Shown piece by piece: positions 10,585-19,114 of a stretch of DNA of 64,000 nt (position 1 is the first letter of the stretch; each line of letters starts with the position of its first letter). The position numbers and the translations under genes are program-made. A model generated the notes under the pieces. That model saw only the letters and a program-made list of their open reading frames with translations, ran no database searches and was not told the origin of the DNA. The DNA comes from Chloroflexota bacterium. GTDB lineage: Bacteria; Chloroflexota; Anaerolineae; Anaerolineales; UBA11579. The stretch covers positions 1-64,000 of the forward strand of contig JAMCZK010000038.1 in NCBI GenBank assembly GCA_023485685.1, in the 5' to 3' direction.

Positions 10585-11817
10585 ATGTTGCGCAAAATCT
10601 TTGCCATTGCCGCGTTGCACCTCAAGACCACGTATCAAAGCCGCTCCGCGTTACTTTTCGGCTTGGCCATGCCGGTTGTTTTCACCCTGGTGATCGGAGC
10701 GGCGATAGGCCAGCAAGAAGGCCCAGCGGCAGAGGCCTGGGAATTATTTGTAGTCAATGAGGATCGCGGCGAGTTGGGCTCACAGTTGGTTCAGAATCTC
10801 GAAGCTAATCCAGTTCTCGAAGTGAGGTTGGAAGACGCAGAAACCACCCGCGCCGAACTGGATGCGGAGGAAATCTCTGCCGGTCTGTTCATCCCGGAAG
10901 ACTTCAGCGCCCGTCTGTTGGACGGAGAATCGCTTTCCCTTGATTTCATCGCCAACATAAAGGATGCTTTATCGGGCCAGGTGGTGGAGCAGGCTGTACA
11001 AGCTGCGCTCAACGAATTGGCCAGTTCGATAGACATTGCCGCTGCCAGCTTGCGAGTCGCCACACGCCTGGGCCTTTTCGAACCCGGTTTGGCAGGCGCG
11101 CCGAGCGAGGCTGATTACCAGCGAGAAGCAATCGACTCTGCTCGGGCTCGCATGCAATCGGGTCCGCCGATCACGGTGCAAGCCATACAGCAAACTCAAC
11201 GGAAAGAACCCGGGGACGCCATCCCGCTCGGGTTCAACCAATCCTCGCCAGGAATAGCAGTCATCTTCGCCATGTTCTTCGTCATGGCGGGAACCAGCTC
11301 CCTCGTCGTGGAGCGCGAACGAGGAACCCTATCCCGCCTAATGACTGCCCCGGTGAGCAAAGGCATCATCATGGCTGGCAAGCTGCTGGGGGTTTACATC
11401 TCCGCCAGCGTCCAATTCGCCATCATGGTGCTTTTCGGGGTTTTCGCGCTTGGCGTCGATTGGGGGGCCGAGCCGCCGGGAATCATCCTTATGATCCTGG
11501 CATTCACCTTCAGCATCACCGGCTTGGGGATTCTGGTGGCTTCTATGGTTCGCACATCCAGCCAGATCGACGCGGTAAGCACCATATTGATCATGCCGCT
11601 GGCCGGGCTGGGCGGCGCTATGTGGCCGCTGGAGATCGTGCCGCAATGGATGCAGCAGCTCGCCGTATTCCTGCCCAGTGGCCTGGCGATGCGCGGCTTC
11701 CACGACCTCATCACCCGCGGCTTGGGATTGCAGGATGTGCTATTGGAGGCCGGAGCGCTGGTGGCGTTTGGAGTTGTATTCTTGGCTGTCGGGGCGTGGC
11801 GATTCAAGTACGAATAA
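10585..11817 (+). CDS. ABC-2 type permease
   Basis: Same architecture, 1-nt spacing from previous gene; SSLVVERERGTLSRLMTAPVSKG motif. Confidence 0.9.
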   Translation: MLRKIFAIAALHLKTTYQSRSALLFGLAMPVVFTLVIGAAIGQQEGPAAEAWELFVVNEDRGELGSQLVQNLEANPVLEVRLEDAETTRAELDAEEISAGLFIPEDFSARLLDGESLSLDFIANIKDALSGQVVEQAVQAALNELASSIDIAAASLRVATRLGLFEPGLAGAPSEADYQREAIDSARARMQSGPPITVQAIQQTQRKEPGDAIPLGFNQSSPGIAVIFAMFFVMAGTSSLVVERERGTLSRLMTAPVSKGIIMAGKLLGVYISASVQFAIMVLFGVFALGVDWGAEPPGIILMILAFTFSITGLGILVASMVRTSSQIDAVSTILIMPLAGLGGAMWPLEIVPQWMQQLAVFLPSGLAMRGFHDLITRGLGLQDVLLEAGALVAFGVVFLAVGAWRFKYE

Positions 11818-12128
11818 TGCTGGTTTACTTCCCCTTCACTGCATTTGAAGAAGGTGGGTATATTGGTCAGTACGAATTGGCTTAAAATATCGCGCGCTGG
11901 AAATGGATGAAGGCTTGCTCTGGTTCTGGATCAGGACTCATGCCGAATATGACAGGATGCGGGAATAGCAAGCGCCTTGCGAAGGTTGGACTTGTAATCA
12001 CCACTGCCTTAAAACAAACCTTCGCAAGGCTGACTTTCGCTCTACTGCTGGCCCTGCTGCTGGCCGCCTGCAGCCCGGCTGCCGTGCCCGCGGCTCCTCC
12101 CTTCCAGAATTGGCTATAATGAGCGGAA

Positions 12129-12383
12129 ATGAGCAACGATAAAAAAACAAAGGTTTTGGAATATAACGCCATCTTTACTCAAGAAGAAGAGGGTGGCTAT
12201 TCGGTGCACGTTCCCGATTTACCGGGTTGTTATTCGCAAGGCGAAACGTTTGAAGAGGCCAAGGCGAATATTAGCGAGGCTATTGAGCTTTACCTGGAGG
12301 GCGCCGACGAAGCGCTTTATCACATACCGGAAAAGACCAGAAGAGAATTTATGGCTCCGGTTTCAGTGCGCATCATTGAGTAA
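12129..12383 (+). CDS. hicB: HicB-family antitoxin
   Basis: EYNAIFTQEEEGGYSVHVPDLPGCYSQGETFEEAKANISEAIELYLEG. Confidence 0.9.
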   Translation: MSNDKKTKVLEYNAIFTQEEEGGYSVHVPDLPGCYSQGETFEEAKANISEAIELYLEGADEALYHIPEKTRREFMAPVSVRIIE

Positions 12384-12610
12384 TGCCGCGCCTGCCTCAG
12401 GTCTCTGGCAAAGAACTGGTCAAGGCGTTCTTAAAGGATGGGTGGACGGTGATTGGCCAAAAAGGGAGCCACGTAAAGCTTAGAAGGGTTCTTGAAGGGC
12501 AGGAGAAAACAATCATCATCCCGCAGCATAAGACAGTCAAGAAAGGGACCCTCGCAGGCATCTTGAAGGACAGTGGGATAAGTTTGGACAGGCTCAGGGA
12601 AATTCTGTAA
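12383..12610 (+). CDS. hicA: HicA-family mRNA interferase toxin
   Basis: VSGKELVKAFLKDGWTVIGQKGSHVKLRR...IIPQHKTVKKGTLAGILKDSGIS; start overlaps hicB stop. Confidence 0.93.
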   Translation: MPRLPQVSGKELVKAFLKDGWTVIGQKGSHVKLRRVLEGQEKTIIIPQHKTVKKGTLAGILKDSGISLDRLREIL

Positions 12611-12776
12611 CCAGCGGACTAGCAATCAATGCGAGCGCGCGTTTTATCATTTCTCACATTACTCGCCCTGCTGCTGGCCGCCTGCAGCCCGGCCGCCGCG
12701 CCCGCGACGTTTCTTTTTTACACAAAAAGCTTTGGCAATTTCGGATCTTAACAGTCAACCGTCTACTGTCTACTAT

Positions 12777-13289
12777 CTACTGCTTCACCCCCACCCACAA
12801 AAACCAATACTTCCCTTTCGGAAACGCCTTCTCGGATTCTTTCCCCCACACAAAGTCACCGCTGGTCGTCATCTCTTTTAGCTTGCTGTCGAGCGCGGCT
12901 AGCTGGCTGCTGAGCCCGGGCGCCTCGCCGGCTAACAATTCCAGCAACGTGCGCACGCGCACTTCGGTCTTGTATTGCGCCGCATAACGCGAGGGGTGCT
13001 CAGATAATTCAGCCAGGTATTGGGTCCACTGTCGCAGCCTCGAGCCAAACTCGCGCTCGGCTTTCTTCTGCCAGGCGCTGGGCCATTCCTTTTTCTGGGC
13101 GGCAATTTCCGTCAACAGCCTCCTGTCGCCGCCAGCGGCTTTCACCTGCGTCTCGGCCAGAAGCAGGTTACCGAGAGTTAGTTGCGGATCGATGCCGATA
13201 TTCCAGAAGATCTCGTTGGAGAGCAAATAATCTTTGAGTTGGGGGACGGCGGCCTGGAGCCAGCGGAGATCGTTAGAAGCCATAGTCAC
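12777..13289 (-). CDS. conserved-looking hypothetical protein, 170 aa
   Basis: Long ORF with plausible soluble composition; no recognised family. Confidence 0.6.
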   Translation of the reverse strand: MTMASNDLRWLQAAVPQLKDYLLSNEIFWNIGIDPQLTLGNLLLAETQVKAAGGDRRLLTEIAAQKKEWPSAWQKKAEREFGSRLRQWTQYLAELSEHPSRYAAQYKTEVRVRTLLELLAGEAPGLSSQLAALDSKLKEMTTSGDFVWGKESEKAFPKGKYWFLWVGVKQ

Positions 13290-13432
13290 CCGTCATTGCG
13301 AGCGAGTAAGCCTGCTGCCAGGCAGGCGTGACGACGCGAAGCAAACTCGAAAAATCATCATAGTTGCCTATAAACCTCGACGTATATTAACAGCAAACGA
13401 CGAATAAGAATTGTAAACAATATTTCAAGTAC

Positions 13433-13491
13433 GAGATTGCCACGTCGGCTGCACCGTTAAAAGCGGTGCAAAACGCCTCCTCGCAATGACG
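13433..13491. repeat. dispersed repeat (GAGATTGCCACGTCGG...CTCGCAATGACG)
   Basis: Nearly identical to 15081-15139; inverted-repeat structure. Confidence 0.85.
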
Positions 13492-13547
13492 ATAGTCGTC
13501 GGGGTACGGCGGCCTGGAGCCAGCGGAGATCGGATGAGCAATACATC

Positions 13548-14057
13548 TTAGAAATTCCTAGGGTTTTCCTTGTCCAATTCCCACTTGAGTGGATTATTCA
13601 CAATGTATTCGCGAATACTATCTAGATCTTTGTCGTCTCTGATAACGTGATCGTAAAAGGATCTCTGCCAAAGAGGAACGCCGACCTTCCTTCCCCGTTC
13701 ATTAACACGACGAGCAGACCAGGTTTTAAAACCGCGGATGATTTCCGAGAGATTATGATTTTTTCGTAGGGACAGGTTTCCAAACCTGTCCTCATCGCCT
13801 TGCTTCAAGATAGCAATGGCGTGAAAATGATTCGGCATGACGATGAATTCGTCTAATTGGAGGTTGGGATAATGGTTTGGCAGATCCCGCCAAGCGTCCT
13901 TGACAATATTTCCAGATTCATTCAAGACCATTTGGCCATTATTTATAGATCCGAAGCGCAGTCCTTTGTCCGCAGTGCAAATAGTAACGAAATAGTAACC
14001 GGTTGTACTGTAATCAAATCCCTGCAAGCGCGGCGAGGATTTTCGTTGAAGGGTCAT
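13548..14057 (-). CDS. REP-associated tyrosine transposase (RAYT, Y1_Tnp)
   Basis: YYFVTICT, HUH-type motif FIVMPNHFHAIAIL, YDHVIRDDKDLDSIREYIVNNPLKW. Confidence 0.93.
   Translation of the reverse strand: MTLQRKSSPRLQGFDYSTTGYYFVTICTADKGLRFGSINNGQMVLNESGNIVKDAWRDLPNHYPNLQLDEFIVMPNHFHAIAILKQGDEDRFGNLSLRKNHNLSEIIRGFKTWSARRVNERGRKVGVPLWQRSFYDHVIRDDKDLDSIREYIVNNPLKWELDKENPRNF
13770..13791. repeat. REP-like palindrome inside RAYT coding sequence
   Basis: GGACAGGTTT-CC-AAACCTGTCC, 10-bp arms; same core as 14110-14139. Confidence 0.85.
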
Positions 14058-14109
14058 ATGCCTTCATTGTAAATGATGTTTTGGGATGGTTGGCGGGATT
14101 GCAGATAGA

Positions 14110-14139
14110 GTAGGGACAGGTTTAGAAACCTGTCCCTAC
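14110..14139. repeat. REP-like perfect palindrome upstream of RAYT
   Basis: GTAGGGACAGGTTT-AG-AAACCTGTCCCTAC, 14-bp perfect arms. Confidence 0.9.
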
Positions 14140-14186
14140 GTTTTCAACTTTTATGGGAAATTGTACAATGGTGATTGCGAAATTTC

Positions 14187-15056
14187 ATGCGCAGCGAAAA
14201 AGAAATACTTGATCTGATCTTGGAAATCGCCCGCAAGGAAGACGCCGTCCGCGTGGTGGTGATGAACGGCTCGCGGGTAAACCCAAATACTCCCCGTGAC
14301 CCATTTCAAGACTTCGACATCATTTACTTTGTCACTGACGTTGCCCCTTTCGTAGAAAACCGCGGTTGGCTCACGCCCTTTGGCGAACTCATGATCCTGC
14401 AGACACCGGAGGCCATGAGGGAACCGGCGCCAGAAGACGATGGACATTTTTCGTACCTGATGCAATTCACGGATGGAAATCGAATCGATCTGTCACTGCG
14501 CCCGCTTTCACAGCTTTACAAGGTTTACGAAGACCGCCTGGCCGTTCTGCTGCTAGACAAAGACGGCGTTGTCGAAGCTTTGCCTGCGCCATCCGAAAAG
14601 GGATACCTGCCAAAACCGCCCACGCCCAAGGCTTTCGAAGATTGCTCCAATGAATTTTGGTGGGTATCCATTTATGTAGCCAAAGCCCTATGGCGGGGAA
14701 ACCTTTTCCACGCGAAAGATCTGCTCGATTGCACCGTGCGGGATCAACTAATGAAGATGCTAACCTGGCATTTCGGGATCCAAACCGATTTCCGAGTCAA
14801 TCCGGGTAAAGGAGGCAAATATTTTCGAACCTATCTTGATTCCGAGTTGGTCAAGATGCTGGATCAGACTTATACAGGTTTGGATGAGGACGAGAATTGG
14901 AAGGCCCTGTTCACAATGTGTGACTTGTTTAGAAAGATAGCCGGGCAAATTGCGGACAAATATGGTTTCGATTATCCCGGCGAAGATGACAAACAAGTCA
15001 TGGAGCACTTGAAACACATATACCAGCTACCCCGTAATGCAAATGAGATTTATTAG
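14187..15056 (+). CDS. aminoglycoside 6-adenylyltransferase-like protein (ANT(6)/AadK family)
   Basis: RSEKEILDLILEIARKEDAVRVVVMNGSRVNPNTPRDPFQDFDIIYFVTDV...GELMILQTPE; GSR and DFDI nucleotidyltransferase motifs. Confidence 0.9.
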   Translation: MRSEKEILDLILEIARKEDAVRVVVMNGSRVNPNTPRDPFQDFDIIYFVTDVAPFVENRGWLTPFGELMILQTPEAMREPAPEDDGHFSYLMQFTDGNRIDLSLRPLSQLYKVYEDRLAVLLLDKDGVVEALPAPSEKGYLPKPPTPKAFEDCSNEFWWVSIYVAKALWRGNLFHAKDLLDCTVRDQLMKMLTWHFGIQTDFRVNPGKGGKYFRTYLDSELVKMLDQTYTGLDEDENWKALFTMCDLFRKIAGQIADKYGFDYPGEDDKQVMEHLKHIYQLPRNANEIY

Positions 15057-15080
15057 TGAGCTATTTTTCATTCATTGGTG

Positions 15081-15139
15081 GAGATTGCCACGTCGGCTGC
15101 GCCGTTAAAAGCGGCGCAAGGCGCCTCCTCGCAATGACG
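15081..15139. repeat. dispersed repeat, copy of 13433-13491
   Basis: gagattgccacgtcggctgcgccgttaaaagcggcgcaaggcgcctcctcgcaatgac. Confidence 0.85.
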
Positions 15140-15314
15140 AAAAAAAGCGGGCGGGGTACCATTCGCTTCGCTCAGGGCAAGCTTAGACCCGTCCCTACGG
15201 ATTAATCAATGTCTCTTTGCAAATTGGCTTGGGGATTGCCACGCTCGCTTCGCTCGCTCGCAATGGTTTTCGGAGTTTTGTGAAAGCTAATAGCTAAACG
15301 CTAACAGCTATCAG

Positions 15315-16625
15315 CTATTGCATAAACAGCGAGACAGGATTCTCTAAATACTGCCCCATTGCCTGCAAATACTGCGCCGCTTCGGCGCCGTCGCTGACGC
15401 GGTGGTCCACCGAGATGGTGGCGCGCATGCGCCAGCCGGGCGCCACCTGCCCGTCCTTCACCACTGCCTGCTGCAGCGCGGAACCGAGCGCCAGGATGGC
15501 GGCTTCAGGCGGGTTGATGATGGCGACGAATTCGAATACATCATACATGCCCAGGTTGCTGATGGTGAAGGTGGAGCCTTCGATATCTTCGGACTGTACT
15601 TTGCCTGAGCGGACGCGCTCGGCCATCTGTTTGACTTCCATTGAGATCTGTCGCAGCGGTTTGCGATCGGCGTCCTTACACACTACGGTGAGCAGGCCAT
15701 TATCCGCCGCCACTGCCACACCGATATTGACTCGGCCGAATTGCAGCACCGCGTCGCCATCCAGTTTGGCGTTGAGATTCGGGAACTGGCGCAATGCCAA
15801 CGCGGCTGCTTTGATCACGAAATCATTCACCGAGAGTTTTTCGCCGCCGCCTTCCAGCGCCATGTTCGCTTGCTCGCGGGCATCCATTACGCGATCCATG
15901 TCGTATTCATGGGTCACGTAGAAATGGGGGACTTCCTGGCGCGACTGCGTCATGCGTCGCCCGATTGCAGACCGCAGGCGGCTCAGCGGCAAGCGCTGGT
16001 CAGCTGGCGGCGGGCCCAGCGCGACCTTCTGCAGGCCGGGTAAGCCAACAGCCCCGGACTTGGCGCTCTCGATGTCTTTCCTGGTAATGCGGCCTTGCGG
16101 CCCGCTGCCGCGCACAGATTGCAGATTGATGCCGCGCTCGCGCGCCAGGCGCCGAGCCAATGGAGACACGCGTACACCGGCGGGAAGATGACCGTTGCCC
16201 TCGGATGTCTTGATGTCCTGAGGTTTGGAGGTCTTGATGTCGGGACGTCGCGCAGGTCCCTCTTTGACTTCCGGACTTCGAGACCTCTCGACTTCCTGAC
16301 TTCTAGACTTCTGGACCTCCTGACTTTCTTTTTTCTGCTCCCCAGCACCCGCGCTCACCAATACAGATTCATCCACCTTTTCACCCGCTTCACCCACGGC
16401 GGCGATCGGTTGGCTCACGGGGACAGCAGTGCCCTCTTTGACCAGATGTTTGAGCACTACGCCGCTGAATTGTGATTCCACTTCAACGGTGGCCTTGTCG
16501 GTTTCGATCTCGGCCAATAGTTCGCCTTTTTCGACTTTGTCGCCTTCTTTTTTGGCCCAACGCAGCAGGGTGCCTTCGGCCATGTCAAAGCCCAGCTTGG
16601 GCATGATCACAATCTCGGCCATCAC
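15315..16625 (-). CDS. dihydrolipoamide acyltransferase (E2) of pyruvate/2-oxo-acid/acetoin dehydrogenase complex
   Basis: Lipoyl domain LLAEIETDKATVEVES, E3-binding domain VSPLARRLARERGINL..GSGPQGRITRKDI, catalytic domain SVDHRVSDGAEAAQ. Confidence 0.95.
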   Translation of the reverse strand: MMAEIVIMPKLGFDMAEGTLLRWAKKEGDKVEKGELLAEIETDKATVEVESQFSGVVLKHLVKEGTAVPVSQPIAAVGEAGEKVDESVLVSAGAGEQKKESQEVQKSRSQEVERSRSPEVKEGPARRPDIKTSKPQDIKTSEGNGHLPAGVRVSPLARRLARERGINLQSVRGSGPQGRITRKDIESAKSGAVGLPGLQKVALGPPPADQRLPLSRLRSAIGRRMTQSRQEVPHFYVTHEYDMDRVMDAREQANMALEGGGEKLSVNDFVIKAAALALRQFPNLNAKLDGDAVLQFGRVNIGVAVAADNGLLTVVCKDADRKPLRQISMEVKQMAERVRSGKVQSEDIEGSTFTISNLGMYDVFEFVAIINPPEAAILALGSALQQAVVKDGQVAPGWRMRATISVDHRVSDGAEAAQYLQAMGQYLENPVSLFMQ

Positions 16626-17593
16626 AGCACCTCTTTGACCGCGGCGATCACGTCGGCCACTTGCGGCAAGGCGGATTGTTCCAGTTCGCGGTTGTAAGGC
16701 AGCGGCACTTCTTTCTGCCCAACGCGCTTGATGGGCGCATCCGCATAGTCGAAGGCTTCTTCATATAAACGCGTGGAAACTTCCGCGCCGACGCCATAGC
16801 TGGGCCAACCCTCTTCCACGACCACGGCGCGGTTGGTCTTCTTGAACGATTCGATCACCGGACCCATGTCCAGCGGGCGCAGGGAGCGCAGGTCCACCAC
16901 TTCGGCGCTGATGCCTTCGACAGCCAACTGCTCGGCAGCCAGCATGGAGAGCTGCAGCCCGCGGCAATAACTCACGATAGTCACGTCGCTGCCTTCGCGC
17001 TGCACTTTGGAAACTCCGATGGGTACGGTGAAGTCCCCGGTGGGGACTTCACCTTTGACCTGGTACATGGCGGCGTGCTCGATGTAAAGAACCGGGTCAT
17101 CATCGCGGATGGCCGCTTTCAGCAGACCCTTGGCGTCTGCCGGGGTTCCGGGGGAAACGACCTTCAATCCGGGAAAATGAGCAAAAATTGCGTCGGGAGT
17201 CTGCGAATGCGTAGCGCCCAGTTGGCGCCCGCCGCCGCCCGCCGTGCGTATCACCAGCGGCACTTTCATCTGCCCGCCGAACATGGTGTGCAGCTTGGGC
17301 GCTTCATTGACGATGTGGTCCATAGCCACAAAGGCGAAGTTGATCGTCATTAGCTCTGCGACCGGTCGCAGGCCTACCAGCGCGGCGCCGATGCCGGCGC
17401 CCACGATGGCGGCCTCCGCAATGGGTGTGTCTTTCACGCGTTTGGCGCCGAAATGATCATAGAAACCCTTGGTAACCGCGTAGGTGCCGCCCCACACGCC
17501 GACTTCTTCGCCCATGATGAAAACTTTTTCATCACGCTCCATCTCCTCCCACAGCGCGTCGGAGATGGCCTGGCGCATGTTGATCTCAGCCAT
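16622..17593 (-). CDS. 2-oxo-acid dehydrogenase E1 component, beta subunit
   Basis: INMRQAISDALWEEMERDEKVFIMGEEVGVWGGTYAVTKGF... transketolase Pyr/C-terminal domains. Confidence 0.95.
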   Translation of the reverse strand: MAEINMRQAISDALWEEMERDEKVFIMGEEVGVWGGTYAVTKGFYDHFGAKRVKDTPIAEAAIVGAGIGAALVGLRPVAELMTINFAFVAMDHIVNEAPKLHTMFGGQMKVPLVIRTAGGGGRQLGATHSQTPDAIFAHFPGLKVVSPGTPADAKGLLKAAIRDDDPVLYIEHAAMYQVKGEVPTGDFTVPIGVSKVQREGSDVTIVSYCRGLQLSMLAAEQLAVEGISAEVVDLRSLRPLDMGPVIESFKKTNRAVVVEEGWPSYGVGAEVSTRLYEEAFDYADAPIKRVGQKEVPLPYNRELEQSALPQVADVIAAVKEVL

Positions 17594-18626
17594 GGTTCTG
17601 CTCCTTGTCCGTGTACATGTAATCGAACAAGGTATCCAGAGCCGGGTCCGGACTGGTCTCGGCGAATTCCACTGCTTCCTTTACTTCAGCTTCAACTGCT
17701 TCTTCCACCTTCTCCAAATCCGCCTTGGTGGCAATTTCTTGTTCCACCAGATAGCGATTGTAAATGCCAATGGGGTCGGTCTTCTCCCATTGGGTGACTT
17801 CTTCTTTTTGGCGGTAGCGCTGCGGATCGCCCATGGAGTGGCCCTGGAAGCGATAGGTGACGATCTCAAGGAAATAAGGGCCTTTGCCGCTGCGCACCTG
17901 CTCCAGCGCAGCCGCGCTGGCCTCGCGTACTTTCATAATGTCCATGCCATCGTCCAATCGGGAGTGCGGGATGCCGTAGCCTTCGGCCTTCTTATGGATC
18001 TCGCCGACAGCAGAGGCGCGTTCCACGGCGGTGCCCATGCCGTATTGGTTGTTCTCGCAAACCCAAAGGACCGGCAGGTTCCAGACTTTGGAAAGGTTGA
18101 CGCCTTCGTGGAAGAAACCGATGTTGGTAGCCCCGTCGCCAAACATGCAGATGGTGACGCCTTTATTGCCCTGGTACTGGTCGCCCAGCGCCATGCCGGC
18201 GGCGATAGGCAGATGCGCGCCCACAATGGCGTGCCCACCCCAATAATTCTTGCTCACGTCAGCCATATGCATCGAGCCGCCGCGGCCTTTGGAGATGCCG
18301 GTTTCTTTACCGAGGAGTTCAGCCAACACCTGCTTGGCAGGAATGCCAACGTTGATCGCCACGCCATGGTCGCGGTACGCGGTAATGACGCGGTCCTCCG
18401 GCCTGCGCACGGAGATCAGGCCAGTGCTGACCGCTTCCTGGCCGATATACAAATGTAAAAAACCGCCGATCTTTCCCTGCTGGTAAAGCTCGGCAGAGCG
18501 TTCTTCCACGCGGCGGATCAGCACCATCTGGCGGTAAAACTCCAAATGGTCATTCTTCTTCAACGTCATTGCATGCTCCCGCGTGGCAGCCTTCTTTGGC
18601 TGTGTATTGCGAACTTTCGTTTTCAT
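17586..18626 (-). CDS. 2-oxo-acid dehydrogenase E1 component, alpha subunit
   Basis: YRQMVLIRRVEERSAELYQQGKIGGFLHLYIGQEAVSTG; ThDP motif GDGATNIGFFHEGVNLSKVWNLPVLWVCENN. Confidence 0.95.
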   Translation of the reverse strand: MKTKVRNTQPKKAATREHAMTLKKNDHLEFYRQMVLIRRVEERSAELYQQGKIGGFLHLYIGQEAVSTGLISVRRPEDRVITAYRDHGVAINVGIPAKQVLAELLGKETGISKGRGGSMHMADVSKNYWGGHAIVGAHLPIAAGMALGDQYQGNKGVTICMFGDGATNIGFFHEGVNLSKVWNLPVLWVCENNQYGMGTAVERASAVGEIHKKAEGYGIPHSRLDDGMDIMKVREASAAALEQVRSGKGPYFLEIVTYRFQGHSMGDPQRYRQKEEVTQWEKTDPIGIYNRYLVEQEIATKADLEKVEEAVEAEVKEAVEFAETSPDPALDTLFDYMYTDKEQNHG

Positions 18627-18665
18627 AGGCGAAGGCCGATTATACCAATGGCAAGTTACGGAAAT

Positions 18666-19085
18666 TTATTTCCGTTTTGCTTCCGACTTTTTCTTCAGTT
18701 TCGGCTTGAATGTTTTCTCAAGCTTCAGTTTGCCGTTCTTGTCATAGGTCTTCCATAAACCAACCTTGTGCCCATCCACGTACTCGCCTTCATCATATAG
18801 CACCCCGTTGGCCAGCCAGCGCCGCCAAAAGCCAACCTGCAATCCATCTTTGAATTTTCCCTGCTGGCGCAATTGTCCGTTCTCCCCCCACCATTTCCAT
18901 AAGCCGGTGAACTTGCCCTGGTCCAGGTTGCCAGTCGCCTTCAGCTTCCCGTTGCGGTAATAAAACTTCCACAGTCCGTGTTTCTTGCCATCCTTGAAAT
19001 CCCCTTCGCTGTCTAGCTTTCCATCAGTGAAGTAGCTTTTCCACGGTCCGTTGTGTGGAGGCCTGATATTTTTCTTGGGCGGCAT
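18666..19085 (-). CDS. MORN-variant repeat protein
   Basis: About five 23-aa repeats: G-LWKFYYRNGKLKATGNLDQGKFTG-LWKWWGENGQLRQQGKF... Confidence 0.88.
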   Translation of the reverse strand: MPPKKNIRPPHNGPWKSYFTDGKLDSEGDFKDGKKHGLWKFYYRNGKLKATGNLDQGKFTGLWKWWGENGQLRQQGKFKDGLQVGFWRRWLANGVLYDEGEYVDGHKVGLWKTYDKNGKLKLEKTFKPKLKKKSEAKRK

Positions 19086-19114
19086 TTTGGTTCTCTCCTT
19101 GCTTCAATCTTACA

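Noticed and set aside
13766-13793. In-frame palindrome as a disrupting insertion making the RAYT a pseudogene
   Set aside because: The reading frame and the downstream conserved motif (YDHVIRDDKDLDSIREYIVNNPLKW) are intact.
17484-18458. 324-aa plus-strand ORF opposite E1 alpha/beta
   Set aside because: Antisense shadow; the minus strand encodes conserved dehydrogenase subunits.
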